A stretch of DNA of 46,278 bases from an uncultured Bacilli bacterium (lineage in GTDB: Bacteria > Bacillota_I > Bacilli_A > RF39 > UBA660), in contig CAQBKK010000001.1 in assembly GCA_948760655.1 (NCBI GenBank), positions 1 to 46,278 of the forward strand. Reading direction: 5' to 3'. A program made the translations under genes and the position numbers. The notes beneath the pieces are model-generated. The model saw only the letters and a program-made list of their open reading frames with translations, did no database searches and was not told the DNA's origin. Positions 1 through 7,639 of the stretch are shown in pieces. Positions within the stretch are counted from its first letter, which is position 1. Each line of letters starts with the position of its first letter.

Positions 1-572
1 ATTAAAGAGATACGAGTAGTATTTTTATATTTTTCTAAAATATAAAGTAAAGTACCTGAAATTTTATTATTAAAAAAAGGTTTTAATTCAGGAAAAGACT
101 TGTCTAACTCATTAGTTAAAGATACTTCAAATTTGCTTCGTTCTTTAATGAATTGTTCTCTACTTCTACATAATGACTTTAATGTATAAATGTTGTATAA
201 TAAATTCGAATTTGGATTGTAAGAAATAGACTGTAGATAATTAGCGATAGTTAAACTATCAGTTTTATCAGTCTTAGTTCTACGTAAGCTTCGAGCTTTT
301 AGAAATTGATGTACAACAAGGGGATTCATTTTCATAAATGAGTAACCTTGATTGTTTAAAAACAATTCCAAGTTCAAAGAATAATGTCCAGTTGCTTCGA
401 AAGCAATATGGACTTCGGATTTATTATAGGGTTTCAAATGTTCCAATAATTGTTGAAATCCTTTTTTGTTGTTAAGAAAAGAAGAATTTTCTACAATAAC
501 ATCACCTGTATTAGAGATAATACAGAAATCGTGTTTATACTTTGATATATCAATACCAACATAATATATCAT
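1..572 (-). mobile_element. IS110-family transposase, N-terminal part (cut by window edge)
   Basis: Reading the minus strand from an ATG at 572 gives about 190 residues beginning MIYYVGIDISKYKHDF and running off the window at base 1. The RuvC-like DEDD catalytic tetrad of IS110 transposases is visible: D8 in GIDIS, E59 in IAFEATGHY, D102 and D105 in RRTKTDKTDS. A strong SD (AAGGAGGTG) sits just upstream, at about 580-588. The C-terminal Tnp_20 serine domain lies outside the window, so intactness cannot be judged. IS110 enzymes mobilise their element through a circular form and, in characterised members, are guided by a bridge RNA from the element's non-coding end. Confidence 0.9.
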
Positions 573-788
573 AAGTAAGCACCTCCTTAAATTGGTTTGT
601 TTGCACTGAATTGTTTGACACAGAATTTCTAATTATGTAATCACGTAATCTAATAAAACATCGAATAGTAAAAAACTAACGTGTTAACTAACTAATTAAC
701 AATAAAATTAAAAATCTGTGGTTTGAGTCACCTCTAACCAGTTCACAAAAGTGGCTGTAAAAAAATAGGAACAAATCCACAGTGCGAA
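573..788 (-). ncRNA. Structured non-coding end of the IS110 element; candidate bridge RNA
   Basis: About 215 bases upstream of the transposase start hold no ORF. A nested stem-loop lies at 716-782: the outer arms CTGTGG-TTTG (716-725) and CAAATCCACAG (772-782) pair with one bulge, and inside is a hairpin of about 7 bp (CAG-T-TCAC, AAAA loop, GTGGCTG) near 739-757. In the IS110 group the bridge RNA is encoded in the 5' non-coding end on the transposase strand, which is where this lies. Assignment by position and structure only; guide loops and exact element ends were not resolved. Confidence 0.35.
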
Positions 789-818
789 ATTTATTTTACT
801 TCTAGAAGTAAAATAAAT
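789..818. repeat. Perfect 30-nt palindrome between IS110 flank and ychF
   Basis: ATTTATTTTACTTCT is followed at once by its exact reverse complement, 15+15 bases with no spacer. No T-tract follows on either strand, so it is not a classic intrinsic terminator. It could be a cruciform-type IS110 target, a protein-binding site, or a remnant of the terminator of the gene once upstream of ychF. Confidence 0.6.
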
Positions 819-840
819 CAAAAAAATATATATAGAAAGG

Positions 841-884
841 AATCAATCAATAAGAAATTAATTAATATTTCTATAAGATTGATT
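841..884 (+). promoter_or_regulatory. Hairpin in the ychF 5' region
   Basis: Outer arms AATCAATC (841-848) and GATTGATT (877-884) are exact complements. An inner stem AGAAAT (853-858) pairs with ATTTCT (867-872) around a TAATTAAT loop. The hairpin lies between an SD-like AGAAAGG (834-840) and the ychF start at 898, which has no SD of its own. Folding would place the SD-like element 13 nt from the ATG. Confidence 0.45.
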
Positions 885-897
885 ATACGTGTCATAA

Positions 898-1998
898 ATG
901 TCATTAAAAGCAGGAATTGTAGGACTTCCTAATGTAGGAAAATCTACTTTGTTTAATGCAATTACAAAAAAAAATATTTTAGCAGCAAATTATCCTTTTG
1001 CTACAATAGATCCTAACGTAGGAGTTGTAACGGTACCAGATTCAAGATTAGAATTTCTTGAAAATATGTATCTCCCCAAAAGTTTAGTACCCACGACTTT
1101 TGAATTTACTGATATAGCTGGACTTGTAAAAGGAGCCTCAAAAGGAGAAGGACTTGGAAATAAATTTCTAGCTCATATACGTGAAGTAGATGCCATAGTT
1201 GAAGTGGTTCGCTGTTTTAATGATGAAAATATTATTCATGTAGAAGGAGGTATAGACCCTATACGTGATATTGAAATTATTAATTTAGAATTAATTTTAG
1301 CAGATTTAGAAATAATAGAAAATAGGATAGAAAAAATAGAAAAAAAAGCACAAACAACAAAAGATAAAGATGCATTAAAAGAAGTAGAAACTTTAAAAAA
1401 GGCCAAAGATGCATTATTAAATAATCAAGCACTGCGTCTCCTTCCTTTTGAAGAAGAAGAACTTCTTATTTTAAGACCATTTAACTTTATTACTTTAAAG
1501 CCTCTTATTTACGTAACAAATGTACTAGAAGAAGATATTGTTTTAGGAGAAAATGAATACACAAAAAAAGTAAGTGAATATGCAACAAGAGAACATGCGG
1601 GAGTAATAACTATGTGTGCTAAAATAGAATCTGAACTAGCAGAATTAGAAAGTAGCGCTAAAAAAGCATTTTTAAACGATTTAGGAATTTCAAGTAGTGG
1701 ACTTGATAAACTAATATTTGCAACGTATGATTTATTAGGGCTTCAAACATTCTTCACAGTAGGTAGTGATGAAGTAAGAGCATGGACATTTAAAAAAGGA
1801 ACGAATGCTAAAAAATGTGCTGGTTTAATTCATAGCGATATTGAAAGAGGCTTTATTAAAGCAGAAATAATGAAATTTGATGACCTATACAACTTAAATG
1901 ATGAACGAAAGGTACAAGAAGCTGGAAAGTTAAATTTAGAAGGAAAAGATTATATAATGCAAGATGGAGATATTGTATACTTTCGATTTAATGTATAA
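898..1998 (+). CDS. ychF: Redox-regulated ATPase / Obg-family GTPase-like YchF
   Basis: 366 aa, the usual length of YchF/OLA1, a conserved ribosome-associated P-loop protein that prefers ATP. The N-terminal MSLKAGIVGLPNVGKST contains the G1 loop (residues 9-17), followed by the switch region, the G3-like DIAGLV motif, a coiled-coil insertion around 130-175, and a C-terminal TGS domain ending YFRFNV. The start is fixed by family alignment and by an in-frame TAA at 895-897 directly before the ATG. No SD lies at normal distance, so the message may be leaderless or use the upstream hairpin arrangement. It is bordered on the left by the IS110 flank. Confidence 0.96.
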   Translation: MSLKAGIVGLPNVGKSTLFNAITKKNILAANYPFATIDPNVGVVTVPDSRLEFLENMYLPKSLVPTTFEFTDIAGLVKGASKGEGLGNKFLAHIREVDAIVEVVRCFNDENIIHVEGGIDPIRDIEIINLELILADLEIIENRIEKIEKKAQTTKDKDALKEVETLKKAKDALLNNQALRLLPFEEEELLILRPFNFITLKPLIYVTNVLEEDIVLGENEYTKKVSEYATREHAGVITMCAKIESELAELESSAKKAFLNDLGISSSGLDKLIFATYDLLGLQTFFTVGSDEVRAWTFKKGTNAKKCAGLIHSDIERGFIKAEIMKFDDLYNLNDERKVQEAGKLNLEGKDYIMQDGDIVYFRFNV

Positions 1999-2022
1999 AA
2001 AATTTCCTATTTTAGAAAAAAA

Positions 2023-2031
2023 TGATATAAT
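2023..2031 (+). promoter_or_regulatory. Extended -10 promoter for the BI-1 gene
   Basis: TGA-TATAAT (TATAAT 2026-2031) with no good -35, 32 nt before the ATG at 2063. Confidence 0.65.
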
Positions 2032-2062
2032 ACACGTATAATTTTGTTAAGGAGGAATTTGA

Positions 2063-2713
2063 ATGGAAAACAAAATAATGAGTAAATCATTTATATGGAT
2101 GTTTATTGGACTTTTAGTTACATTTATAACGGGATTTGCAGTTGCACACAATGAAACAATGATAATAAATATTTTTAAAAATTCAACATATTGGATATTT
2201 TGCTTAATTGAGTTAGGGTTAGTAATATTCTTATCCGCAAAAGTAAGAACCATGAATAAAACTACAGCAGGAATATTCTTTATTTTATATAGTTTTGTAT
2301 CTGGACTAACTTTCTCTTCTATATTTATAGTTTATAAATTAACTTCAATATTATATATATTTTTGCTTGCAGCAGTTATATTCCTAGTATTTGGACTAAT
2401 TGGATATTTTACAAAATTAGATTTAACTAAAATAAGTACTTACTTAATGATGGCTTTATTTGCTGTCATCGTCTGCTTTCTAATAAATATTTTTATTGAA
2501 AGTGACACATTTGATTTAATTGCATCAATTATTTCCATCTTAATCTTTATGGGATTTACAGCATATGACGTTCAAAAAATTAAAAGATTAGCTGAAGAAG
2601 AAGTGGGAGTACCAGAAGACAACCTAAGTATAATAAATGCATTAAATCTTTACTTAGATTACATTAATATTTTCTTACATTTATTAAGTATTTTTGGAAA
2701 TTCAAGAGATTAA
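2063..2713 (+). CDS. Bax inhibitor-1 (BI-1/YccA/YbhL) family membrane protein
   Basis: 216 aa with about seven hydrophobic segments, consistent with the BI-1 fold. The family signature near the C-terminus is present (FTAYDVQKIK followed by ALNLYLDYINIFLHLL), including the Asp of the TAYD motif. Bacterial members such as YetJ are pH-sensitive calcium leak channels; the physiological role of most is unknown. An SD (AAGGAGG) lies about 8 nt upstream of the ATG. It is a single-gene unit with its own extended -10 promoter and a terminator after the stop. Confidence 0.9.
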   Translation: MENKIMSKSFIWMFIGLLVTFITGFAVAHNETMIINIFKNSTYWIFCLIELGLVIFLSAKVRTMNKTTAGIFFILYSFVSGLTFSSIFIVYKLTSILYIFLLAAVIFLVFGLIGYFTKLDLTKISTYLMMALFAVIVCFLINIFIESDTFDLIASIISILIFMGFTAYDVQKIKRLAEEEVGVPEDNLSIINALNLYLDYINIFLHLLSIFGNSRD

Positions 2714-2723
2714 TAAAAAAGAT

Positions 2724-2757
2724 AAAATGTTATTAAAAAAAGAATAGCATTTTTTTA
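2724..2757 (+). terminator. Intrinsic terminator of the BI-1 gene
   Basis: AAAATGTTATT (2724-2734) pairs with AATAGCATTTT (2743-2753) with one G-U pair, followed by a T-tract. Confidence 0.75.
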
Positions 2758-2773
2758 TGCGTAAAAACTCTTG

Positions 2774-2802
2774 TTGTTCTATTAAAAATATAGTAATATA
2801 AT
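2774..2802 (+). promoter_or_regulatory. Promoter of the CapA-like gene
   Basis: TTGTTC (2774-2779), 17 bp, TATAAT (2797-2802); the ATG is at 2832. Confidence 0.6.
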
Positions 2803-2831
2803 GCAAGTTTAAAAAAGAAAGAAGAATAGAA

Positions 2832-3944
2832 ATGAGAGAGTATTTAAAAAGATTGAAACTTTGCTTACTAGCTATGAGTAGTAGTGTATTAATCACCTCA
2901 TGTAAAAAGGATACCCTAAATATAAATCCAGAACAAATTATAGTGCCACAGATAGAATATGAACAAGAAAATGATGAAAATTACGAAGACATAGCAACCG
3001 CAAAACAAAAAATAGAGAAAAAAACACTTACAATAAGTGCGGTGGGAGATTGTACACTAGGAACAGATACAAATTTTGGTTCTGGAAATTTTAAAGACGT
3101 ATTTGAAGAAGTAAATGGCGATTATAGTTACTTTTTTAAAGGTGTAGAAGAATTTTTAAAAGAAGATGATTTATCCATTGCAAATTTAGAAGGCCCATTT
3201 ACTGAAGTAGGAGAAGAGTATCGAGTAGATAAAACTTTTAACTTTAAAGGGGACTCCGATTATCCTAATATCTTAACAGAAGGAAGTATAGAAGTAGTTA
3301 ATCTAGCCAATAACCATACATTTGATTATGGACAAAAAGGCTATGAAGAAACAATAGCAAACTTAGAAAATGCAAGTATTCCCTATTTTGGATATGATCA
3401 ATATTATATTTACGAAACAAAAGGAATAAGAATCGGACTTGCGGGAATTCTTGGTTGGAACGAAGAAGTAGCAAAAGAAAATACAGAAAAAGCCATTAAT
3501 TATTTTCATGAACAAAATACAGACCTTATTATTATTTCTTATCACTGGGGAATAGAGCGAGAAGATAAACAAAATAAAACGCAAGAAAATATTGCAAGGC
3601 ATGCCATTGATTGTGGAGCAGACTTAATATTAGGAACGCATCCGCATGTAATTCAAGGTATAGAATATTATAAAAGAAAATACATTGTTTATTCACTGGC
3701 AAACTTTGTATTTGGAGGAAACAGAAATCCAGAAGATAAAGATACCTTTATTTTTCAACAAGTTTTTCACTATGAAAATGACGTTCTAGTAGATACCTAT
3801 ATCAATATAATTCCATGTTCTGTATCCAGTGTACAAAATAAAAACGATTATCAACCAACACTATTAGAAGGAGAAGAATACAGAAGAGTACGAGATAGAG
3901 TCTTAAATTCTAGTACAAATTTATATTACAACGAAGGGGAATAA
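2832..3944 (+). CDS. CapA-family (PGA_cap) metallophosphatase-like lipoprotein
   Basis: 370 aa. The N-terminus is a lipoprotein signal peptide with lipobox ITSC (Cys24), so the protein is probably anchored on the outer face of the membrane. The CapA/PGA_cap domain follows: AVGDCTLG (residues 70-77), NLEGPF, NLANNHTFDYG, SYHWGIE and HPHVIQG, which together form the calcineurin-like metal-binding site. CapA proteins take part in poly-gamma-glutamate capsule assembly, but many relatives stand alone and their substrate is unknown. No capB/capC genes are nearby, so the capsule role is inference. Confidence 0.88.
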   Translation: MREYLKRLKLCLLAMSSSVLITSCKKDTLNINPEQIIVPQIEYEQENDENYEDIATAKQKIEKKTLTISAVGDCTLGTDTNFGSGNFKDVFEEVNGDYSYFFKGVEEFLKEDDLSIANLEGPFTEVGEEYRVDKTFNFKGDSDYPNILTEGSIEVVNLANNHTFDYGQKGYEETIANLENASIPYFGYDQYYIYETKGIRIGLAGILGWNEEVAKENTEKAINYFHEQNTDLIIISYHWGIEREDKQNKTQENIARHAIDCGADLILGTHPHVIQGIEYYKRKYIVYSLANFVFGGNRNPEDKDTFIFQQVFHYENDVLVDTYINIIPCSVSSVQNKNDYQPTLLEGEEYRRVRDRVLNSSTNLYYNEGE

Positions 3945-3954
3945 CCCTTTTTTT
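3934..3954 (+). terminator. Short terminator overlapping the CapA stop
   Basis: AAGGG (3934-3938) and CCCTT (3945-3949) form a 5-bp stem followed by a T7 tract. It is weak but well placed. Confidence 0.45.
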
Positions 3955-3970
3955 CTTTATCAAAAAAAGT

Positions 3971-3976
3971 TATAAT
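3971..3976 (+). promoter_or_regulatory. -10 element for the YdcF-like gene
   Basis: TATAAT 20 nt before the ATG at 3996. The position 17 bp upstream falls in the T-tract of the preceding terminator. Confidence 0.5.
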
Positions 3977-3995
3977 ACATAAAGAGGGTGGATGT

Positions 3996-4715
3996 ATGAA
4001 ATTAAGTGAAATAGCAATAGCTCCTATCTGGAATGATGAGGCTAAAACATACGAAAACATAGTAGACTTTACCACTATTGAAAATATTGTTTATCAAGAT
4101 ATAGAAGATAATGGTCTATCTAGCCAATATGCTATTATTTTTGGTACAAGTAGAAAAATAGAAATGAAAGCCAGAGTAGAAAAAGCAGTAGAACTATATA
4201 CAAATGGTAGAATTCAAAAACTTTTCTTTACAGGTGGAAAAAATGGTATATCAAGTGCTAAGAAAAACCAAACTCCAGAAGAAATAAATAAGGAAAATAA
4301 AAATATCTCTTATATTATAGAAGATGATCTTGCAGAAGCAGAAAGAATGAAAAACTACTGTTTACAACTAGGAGTTCCAGAAAAAGATATAATCATAGAT
4401 TCCATTTCCAACAATTCAAACGAAACTTTAAAAAATGTTTTAAAGTTTATTGAACTAAGGGAAAATGATTTCATAACTCTAATTACTTCAGCCTACCATT
4501 TAAAACGTTGTCTAGCATCAGTAAAAAAATATATACCATTTGATTTGAATTATGTTCTTGTTTCAGCAAATACGGGATACTTTGAAGAAGAAAACTATAA
4601 AAATACCACTTTAGGAAAAACACTATTAAACTTCGAAGCAAATCACTTAATTCGTCTTGCAAGAGAAAATAAAATTTTTGATTTAGAAGTAGGAGAGAGC
4701 TTGATTAGAAAATGA
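3996..4715 (+). CDS. YdcF/SanA/ElyC-like DUF218 protein
   Basis: 239 aa. DUF218 hallmarks: a hydrophobic strand AIIFGTS (residues 46-52), LFFTGGKNG, the AEAERMKNYCLQLGVP helix, IIDSISNNSNETLKNV, and LITSAYHLKRC. YdcF binds S-adenosylmethionine in E. coli, and other members affect envelope precursor metabolism. This copy has no transmembrane anchor, so it should be cytoplasmic. The SD is AAAGAGGGTGG. It ends in ATGA, overlapping the next gene by 4 nt, so the two are probably translationally coupled. Confidence 0.75.
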   Translation: MKLSEIAIAPIWNDEAKTYENIVDFTTIENIVYQDIEDNGLSSQYAIIFGTSRKIEMKARVEKAVELYTNGRIQKLFFTGGKNGISSAKKNQTPEEINKENKNISYIIEDDLAEAERMKNYCLQLGVPEKDIIIDSISNNSNETLKNVLKFIELRENDFITLITSAYHLKRCLASVKKYIPFDLNYVLVSANTGYFEEENYKNTTLGKTLLNFEANHLIRLARENKIFDLEVGESLIRK

Positions 4716-5377
4716 ATACAGAATATTGTGCATTAATTATTAATTTACATATTTATGGGATAGAAAAACAAGATATAGAATTACCATACAAAAGAAATTA
4801 TATAAATGAATTAGACAAAGAAACCTATTTTTATCAAAATGAAGAAGAGTATTTTAATGCGAACAAAGAGAATATATTAAAAGTACTAAATCAAAAAAAA
4901 GAAGAATATGGTTTGATTTTTGAAGTACTAGATATTTGTTTGAATAAGCTGTATATTAGAAAACCAGAAAAAAACATACAACCTTTATTTCAAACCATAA
5001 AGATAAGAGAAGACGAATATAAAATAGAAGATGTGTTGATGAAAAAAATAGCCCAAGGGAATTTATTTTGTATTTTTCAGTTGGATAAAGAACGAGTAAA
5101 AGAAGAAGAGTATGAATCAATTTTTCAAGAAATATCGCCATGGATGCTAGAATGCTTAGAATTAAAAATATTTCACACGCTAGAATTTCGTCATTTATTA
5201 GAAGATTTTAAAACAAAAAAAAGATATTTTCAAATTGTTAGATTACTTTTATCAAATAAAAAAGATTTAACACTAGAAAATTTCAAAAAAGCAATTCCAA
5301 AGTATGAAACATATAAAATAGAAGAAAGCAGTCATTTAAGAAGACGAGAAGCATGGTTGCCTTATAATGAAGATTAA
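4712..5377 (+). CDS. Uncharacterised protein coupled to the YdcF-like gene
   Basis: 221 aa, not recognised. It has no signal peptide or membrane segment and is rich in Glu and Lys, with predicted mixed alpha/beta content. The ATG lies inside the stop of the DUF218 gene (ATGA), and there is no independent promoter between them, so the pair is one transcription unit. This supports a role linked to that protein; nothing in the sequence suggests a catalytic motif. Confidence 0.7.
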   Translation: MNTEYCALIINLHIYGIEKQDIELPYKRNYINELDKETYFYQNEEEYFNANKENILKVLNQKKEEYGLIFEVLDICLNKLYIRKPEKNIQPLFQTIKIREDEYKIEDVLMKKIAQGNLFCIFQLDKERVKEEEYESIFQEISPWMLECLELKIFHTLEFRHLLEDFKTKKRYFQIVRLLLSNKKDLTLENFKKAIPKYETYKIEESSHLRRREAWLPYNED

Positions 5378-5424
5378 ACATAAAAAAATATTAAAAGAAT
5401 AGAATAATAGTGAGAAAATAAGCA

Positions 5425-5453
5425 TTTACATTGCATTCTTTTTCTGTTATAAT
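5425..5453 (+). promoter_or_regulatory. Promoter of the rpsF-ssb-rpsR operon
   Basis: TTTACA (5425-5430), 17 bp spacer ending in TGT, TATAAT (5448-5453). Both a good -35 and an extended -10 are present, as expected for a strong ribosomal promoter. Confidence 0.85.
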
Positions 5454-5460
5454 CTGATTC

Positions 5461-5497
5461 GAGTAGGAAATTACTCCTTGCTTTAGTAATCTAAAGC
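5461..5497 (+). promoter_or_regulatory. Two-hairpin leader of the rpsF operon
   Basis: Hairpin 1: GAGTA (5461-5465)/TACTC (5472-5476). Hairpin 2: GCTTTAG (5480-5486), TAAT loop, CTAAAGC (5491-5497), a perfect 7-bp stem. Both lie between the likely transcription start and the SD at 5510-5517. rpsF leaders in many bacteria bind S6:S18 for autoregulation. The CCG feature of the described motif was not seen, so this role is only possible. Confidence 0.5.
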
Positions 5498-5525
5498 CAA
5501 ATAGACCATAAGGAGGTGTAGAAGA

Positions 5526-5816
5526 ATGAAAAAATATGAAATTATGTTCATTGTAAAAGCTACAAACGAAAGTGATGAAATCAAAAAAGTAGCAGAAGAC
5601 ACAAAAAAAATCATTACAGACAACAAGGGTAAAGTTTTAGAATTTAATGAACTAGGTGAAAAAAAACTTGCCTATGCAATAAAAAAAGAAATCAGTGGAT
5701 ATTATTATGTAATGGTTGTTGAAGCAGACAATAGTGCTGTAAGCGAATTTAACCGTAAAGCAACAATTAACGAAAACATTTTAAGACATCTAATCATCAG
5801 ATTAGACGAGGAGTAA
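5526..5816 (+). CDS. rpsF: 30S ribosomal protein S6
   Basis: 96 aa, normal length. Begins MKKYEIMFIVKATNES and contains GEKKLAYAIKKEISGYYYVM and the C-terminal NENILRHLIIRLDEE, all typical of bS6. It binds 16S rRNA in the platform as a partner of S18. First gene of the conserved rpsF-ssb-rpsR operon, with an AAGGAGGTG SD and two leader hairpins upstream; ssb follows after 4 nt. Confidence 0.98.
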   Translation: MKKYEIMFIVKATNESDEIKKVAEDTKKIITDNKGKVLEFNELGEKKLAYAIKKEISGYYYVMVVEADNSAVSEFNRKATINENILRHLIIRLDEE

Positions 5817-5820
5817 GAAT

Positions 5821-6303
5821 ATGAATAAAGTAATTTTAATAGGAAGACTCACAAGAGATCCTGAAATGCGCACTACAGCAAGTGGAATGAATGTAACAAG
5901 ATTCTCTATTGCAGTCAATAGAACATACCAAGACCAAAACGGAGAAAGAGGAGTCGATTACATTAACTGTGTAGCATGGCGTAAACAAGCTGAAAATATT
6001 GCAAAATATTGTACAAAAGGAACACAAGTTGCTGTGGACGGAAGAATTCAAACTGGTTCATACGATGCACAAGATGGATCAAAAAGATATACAACAGACA
6101 TCGTCTGCGATAATGTAACATTTTTAGGCTCAAAAGGAGATAACAATGGAGGCACTTATAACAACAACAACAACAATTATAATGCTCCAAGTGATTCTTT
6201 TAATGAACCAGATACAAATATGCCAACTTCTGACATATCAGAAGACCCATTTAAAGACTTTGGCAGTGAAATAGCATTAAGCGATGATGACTTACCATTC
6301 TAG
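5821..6303 (+). CDS. ssb: Single-stranded DNA-binding protein
   Basis: 160 aa. The OB-fold occupies roughly residues 1-108 (MNKVILIGRLTRDPEMR; SGMNVTRFSIAVNR; YINCVAWRKQAENIAKYCTKG). A low-complexity Gly/Asn linker with an Asn run (about 117-126) leads to the conserved acidic tip DDDLPF, which recruits replication and repair partners. The gene lies between rpsF and rpsR as in most Bacillota, making this the essential housekeeping SSB. SD is GAGGAG. Confidence 0.97.
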   Translation: MNKVILIGRLTRDPEMRTTASGMNVTRFSIAVNRTYQDQNGERGVDYINCVAWRKQAENIAKYCTKGTQVAVDGRIQTGSYDAQDGSKRYTTDIVCDNVTFLGSKGDNNGGTYNNNNNNYNAPSDSFNEPDTNMPTSDISEDPFKDFGSEIALSDDDLPF

Positions 6304-6320
6304 GAAAGGAGAAGAAAACA

Positions 6321-6536
6321 ATGGCTGAATTTCGTAGAAAAAAGAAAAAAATATGCCAAATGTGTGCTGGAAAAAGCGTAGATTATAAAGATGTAATGAT
6401 TATAAATAAATACATAAATGAAAAAGGTAAAATTTTACCAAGACGTATGACTGGTGCATGTGCAAAACACCAAAGACATATTGCTTCTCAAATTAAATAT
6501 GCAAGATTTATGGCTTTTATACCATTTGTTAAATAA
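6321..6536 (+). CDS. rpsR: 30S ribosomal protein S18, zinc-binding (C+) type
   Basis: 71 aa, slightly short for bS18. Core motifs include DYKDVMIINKYINEKGKILPRRMTG (read as segments) and KHQRHIASQIKYARFMAF. C12 and C15 (CQMC) with C47 and H50 (CAKH) form a plausible CxxC...CxxH zinc site; zinc-binding and non-binding S18 forms are both known. It sits at the end of the rpsF operon with SD AAAGGAG and is followed by a clear terminator. Confidence 0.96.
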   Translation: MAEFRRKKKKICQMCAGKSVDYKDVMIINKYINEKGKILPRRMTGACAKHQRHIASQIKYARFMAFIPFVK

Positions 6537-6557
6537 CATTTTAAATGAGAATATTGC

Positions 6558-6594
6558 AAGACTATTAACAAATAAGTTCGATAGTCTTTTTGTT
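6558..6594 (+). terminator. Intrinsic terminator of rpsF-ssb-rpsR
   Basis: AAGACTAT (6558-6565) pairs exactly with ATAGTCTT (6581-6588), followed by a T-rich tail. Confidence 0.85.
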
Positions 6595-6773
6595 TGAGAA
6601 AAAATACAGCACAATAGATAAATTTACAATATATTGAAATATTATTTCTTATTTATTTTTCTTTTTATAAAAGTAATAATTCAATTGTTCTTTAGAAACT
6701 TTAGATGGAATAATGTATTTCTGTTCGCTATTTTATTTTTAGCTTTGTTATTTTTCTATGAATAAAAAGCTTA

Positions 6774-6782
6774 TGATATAAT
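6774..6782 (+). promoter_or_regulatory. Extended -10 promoter for the 6802 gene
   Basis: TGA-TATAAT (TATAAT 6777-6782), with no good -35. The 180 bases before it hold no supported gene, only AT-rich sequence. Confidence 0.6.
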
Positions 6783-6801
6783 ATAAGAGGAGTTTATATT
6801 T

Positions 6802-7545
6802 ATGAAAATGAATCACGAACAAAAACAAGCATTAGATGATTATCTTAAAGTTTCGCTTGAAACTATGAAAAATAAAAAAAAGCAAAGAATTAAGAAAATA
6901 ACTATAATTATCCTTATGTTTCCAATTTTTCTTTTTATTCTTTTTAATAATCCTTTTACTTTTGTTTTTACATCAAAAAAGGATTTGCGCTATTATGAAG
7001 GTTATTTAAATAATTATAAATTAAGAGTAAGTGAAAAAATAGAAAATACAGTAATTCTTCCACATTTAATAGAAATTCCAAATGGGAATTCAGTTACTTT
7101 TTATGAAAATAATAAGAATACTATTATAAATGAAGCACCTTATATATTAAGTATAAAATCATATACTTGCTTTATACCTTTCAAAAATAGAAAAATAAAG
7201 ATTTCCTGTAATGAAAAAAGCGAAAATGATATAAATAAGTATGAAAATAAGGATACTTTTTACACGAAAATGCAAATCTTAAAATACAATTATGAGTCTA
7301 AATATGAGTATAGTATGCATAATGAAGGTTTATCACGAACCTATTTGATTCATGAAGATGCATGGTGCACTAGACCTTTTGAAGAGTATTCTATAATATA
7401 CGAAGGAGATTTTATAGAAGATATAACTCCTTACATTTCCAAAACAAGCGTATATGTTATAAAACTAAATTTTCAATACAAAACTACGAAAGGAACACTT
7501 TCCGTTGGAGTAGTAAATGATGGAGAAAATGTATTTGCATTATAA
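6802..7545 (+). CDS. Uncharacterised membrane-anchored protein
   Basis: 247 aa, not recognised. A basic N-terminus (about residues 24-34) precedes one hydrophobic segment (about 35-57). The remaining 190 residues would then be extracytoplasmic (N-in topology) and rich in Lys, Asn and Tyr, ending TKGTLSVGVVNDGENVF. It is translated from the ATG at 6802 (SD AGAGGAG); a second ATG two codons later is too far from the SD. It has its own extended -10 promoter and begins a block of three unrecognised genes. Confidence 0.65.
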   Translation: MKMNHEQKQALDDYLKVSLETMKNKKKQRIKKITIIILMFPIFLFILFNNPFTFVFTSKKDLRYYEGYLNNYKLRVSEKIENTVILPHLIEIPNGNSVTFYENNKNTIINEAPYILSIKSYTCFIPFKNRKIKISCNEKSENDINKYENKDTFYTKMQILKYNYESKYEYSMHNEGLSRTYLIHEDAWCTRPFEEYSIIYEGDFIEDITPYISKTSVYVIKLNFQYKTTKGTLSVGVVNDGENVFAL

Positions 7546-7639
7546 TACATATACAAAGTTATTCATGACTGCTAAATCATTAGAATGTTTATAGTTAGAA
7601 TTTATGATAGAATAGAGATATAGACAAGGTAGGTGTAAA

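Noticed and set aside
6145..6180. Asn/Gly-coding AAC repeat in ssb as a possible phase-variable microsatellite
   Set aside because: It is the usual low-complexity SSB linker, and triplet changes would not shift the frame.
6610..6770. Minus-strand 23-residue frame (ending YYFYKKKNK) in the gap before the 6802 gene
   Set aside because: Too short, no start or SD, and no recognisable similarity; AT-rich sequence produces such frames by chance.
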